Positions 62,695-64,000 of a DNA stretch of 64,000 nucleotides are shown in pieces. The translations under genes were made by a program, and so were the position numbers. Under the pieces are notes generated by a model that was not told the origin of the DNA, ran no database searches, and saw nothing but the letters and a program-made list of their open reading frames with translations. Each line of letters opens with the position of its first letter. The first letter of the stretch is position 1. Source of the stretch: Sphingomonas psychrotolerans (GTDB taxonomy: Bacteria; Pseudomonadota; Alphaproteobacteria; Sphingomonadales; Sphingomonadaceae); assembly GCF_002796605.1 (NCBI RefSeq), contig NZ_CP024923.1:1736001-1800000 (forward strand). Reading direction: 5' to 3'.

Positions 62695-64000
62695 GGCTCG
62701 CCAACCCGTTCATCAGGCGCTGGTCCACTACGCGTTCGAGCACCGTGAGCGGCATCGCGCCTTCGAGCAACACGTCGTGGAAGCTTCGCGGATCGAACTT
62801 CGCCCCCTGCGCGGCCTTTGCCTTGTCGCGCAGGCGCACCCACATGGTGTGTCCGATCTTGTAGCTGCACGCCTGTCCCGGCCACACCGTGTAACGGTCG
62901 ATCTCGCCTTGGCTGCGGCCGCGTGCGATGCCGGTGGTCGCCATGAAATAGTCGGTCGCCTGCTCGCGCGACCACCGTTTGTGGTGCAGCCCCGAATCGA
63001 CCACCAGCCGGGTAGCGCGGAACAACAGCGACTGCAGATAGCCGACCTGCCCCAGCGGATCGCCGGCGTACATTCCCATCTCGTCGGCCAATTGCTCCGA
63101 ATAGAGCGCCCAGCCTTCGGTATAGGCGTTGAAGTCCGCGCGGCGGCGGATCAGCGGGATGTTCGGCGACTCCAGCGCCAGCGTCACCTGCAGGTGATGG
63201 CCGGGCACCGCCTCGTGATGAGTCAGCGTCGCCAGTCCGAATTTGGGCCGATCGAAGGTGTCGCGCAGATTGATGAAGTAGATCGCCGGCCGCGAGCCGT
63301 CGAGCGACGCGTTCTGGTAATAGCCGCCCGGCGAACCCGCCTGGATCGACTCGGGCACCCGCCGCACCTCGACCGGCGCCTTGGGCAGCGACCGGAATTG
63401 CTCACCCAGCCGCGCCTGCATCGCCACGACCTGTGCACGCAGTGCCTCGAGCAGCGCTTCGCGGCCCGGGTCGGTGTTGGGAAAAAGCTGGTCCGGACGC
63501 TTGTTGAGCGCCACCAGTCGCTCGCCGACCGTCCCCTGCCCCATGCCCTGTGCCTTAAGGATGGCGTCGATCCGCGCGCCGATCTCGGCGACTTGCTCCA
63601 GCCCGAGCTGGTGGATCTCCGCGCCGGTGAGGCTGGTGGTGGTCGCCGCCTGCGCCGCCGCGCTGTAATAGGCATCGCCGTCGGGCAGTCGCCACACCCC
63701 GGCATCGTGCACCGCCCTGGCGCGCAGCTCGGTGACCAGCGCGCGCTGCCGGTCGATCGCCGGGTAGATGCGCTCGGCGACGAGCCGTTCAGCCTTCGCC
63801 ACGCGATCCGACGACAGCTTCGCCGCTGCGAGCTTGCTCGCCAGCGACGTCACCATCACCGTATCGCCCGCCGCCTGGTCTCGCATCGCGGCGATCTGCT
63901 TGAGCGTGGTATCGAGGATGTAGTCGGGCGCGAACACCCCGCGCACCGCATCGTCGCGTTGACGGGCGCTGTCATTGTCGATTGCCTGGGGGAAGGCCTC
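62654..64000 (-). CDS. DUF885 family protein, 5' end outside the window
   Basis: The visible 448 codons run off the right edge, with no start inside the window. The family signature is present: a THHEAVPGHHLQV metal-binding-like motif, YTEGWALYSEQLADEMG, and RATRLVVDSGLHHKRWSREQA near the C-terminus, typical of DUF885 proteins that resemble M3/M32-type peptidases. Export is likely but the signal peptide is not visible. It overlaps the phosphoesterase remnant tail to tail. Confidence 0.88.
   Translation of the reverse strand, partial: EAFPQAIDNDSARQRDDAVRGVFAPDYILDTTLKQIAAMRDQAAGDTVMVTSLASKLAAAKLSSDRVAKAERLVAERIYPAIDRQRALVTELRARAVHDAGVWRLPDGDAYYSAAAQAATTTSLTGAEIHQLGLEQVAEIGARIDAILKAQGMGQGTVGERLVALNKRPDQLFPNTDPGREALLEALRAQVVAMQARLGEQFRSLPKAPVEVRRVPESIQAGSPGGYYQNASLDGSRPAIYFINLRDTFDRPKFGLATLTHHEAVPGHHLQVTLALESPNIPLIRRRADFNAYTEGWALYSEQLADEMGMYAGDPLGQVGYLQSLLFRATRLVVDSGLHHKRWSREQATDYFMATTGIARGRSQGEIDRYTVWPGQACSYKIGHTMWVRLRDKAKAAQGAKFDPRSFHDVLLEGAMPLTVLERVVDQRLMNGLASLTWADGFSPVMRS

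Overview
The window looks like the chromosome of a sphingomonad (Alphaproteobacteria, Sphingomonadaceae; Sphingomonas or a close relative). It is GC-rich with many GTG and TTG starts. It carries a UrcA-like small secreted protein, the mitochondrial-type complex I accessory subunit NDUFA12, DUF2155/DUF192/DUF962 genes, a NodT-type outer-membrane efflux channel, a FecR/ECF-controlled TonB receptor, a fatty-acyl-AMP ligase, and SOS boxes of the alphaproteobacterial GTTC-N7-GTTC type. Species assignment is inference from gene content only.

Layout. 1-9.7 kb (mostly minus strand): argS, two small genes among intergenic repeats, a DUF1501/DUF1800 pair, a small secreted protein, a dGTPase-like dNTP triphosphohydrolase and a TPR-SPOR envelope protein. 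9.7-28.2 kb: a complete division and cell wall (dcw) cluster on the minus strand, in transcription order mraZ-rsmH-ftsL-ftsI-murE-murF-mraY-murD-ftsW-murG-murC-(64-aa ORF)-murB-ddl-ftsQ-ftsA-ftsZ. Almost every junction is a 1-4 base start/stop overlap (ATGA, GTGA, TTGA, TGATG). Exceptions are a 13-base overlap at murE/murF, a 3-base gap at ftsQ/ftsA, a 109-base gap at murB/ddl filled by an inverted repeat, and a 112-base gap before ftsZ.

28.7-38.7 kb: housekeeping and stress genes. These are a cysteine synthase, DUF962, a VapBC toxin-antitoxin pair co-translated with a deoxyinosine-type DNA glycosylase, a LexA-box-preceded Y-family DNA polymerase, an orphan ParA-like ATPase, aat overlapping DUF2155 tail to tail, NDUFA12, DUF192, a double cold-shock-domain protein and recX with a near-consensus SOS box. 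38.7-45.3 kb: a fatty-acyl-AMP ligase, a GGDEF-EAL membrane protein, tRNA-Trp, a decayed REP-associated transposase remnant, and a TPR protein fused to an arginine-methyltransferase-like (PRMT7/9-like) domain.

45.6-53.4 kb: a cell-surface signalling and phosphatase locus on the minus strand: a secreted propeller-like protein, ECF sigma factor, FecR anti-sigma, a STN-type TonB receptor, and a PhoD-like phosphatase start-stop coupled to the receptor. 53.8-60.9 kb: a tripartite RND efflux system with a divergent TetR regulator and two copies of a TGTGACTA-type operator, ending in an HxlR regulator and a 69-aa protein coupled by an ATGA overlap. 61-64 kb: an SGNH hydrolase, a truncated metallophosphoesterase, and a DUF885 hydrolase that runs off the right edge.

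The items I would look at first are the unnamed 64-aa ORF inside the murein cluster, the TPR-PRMT protein, the VapBC-glycosylase operon, the receptor/phosphatase surface-signalling locus and the duplicated TetR operator.
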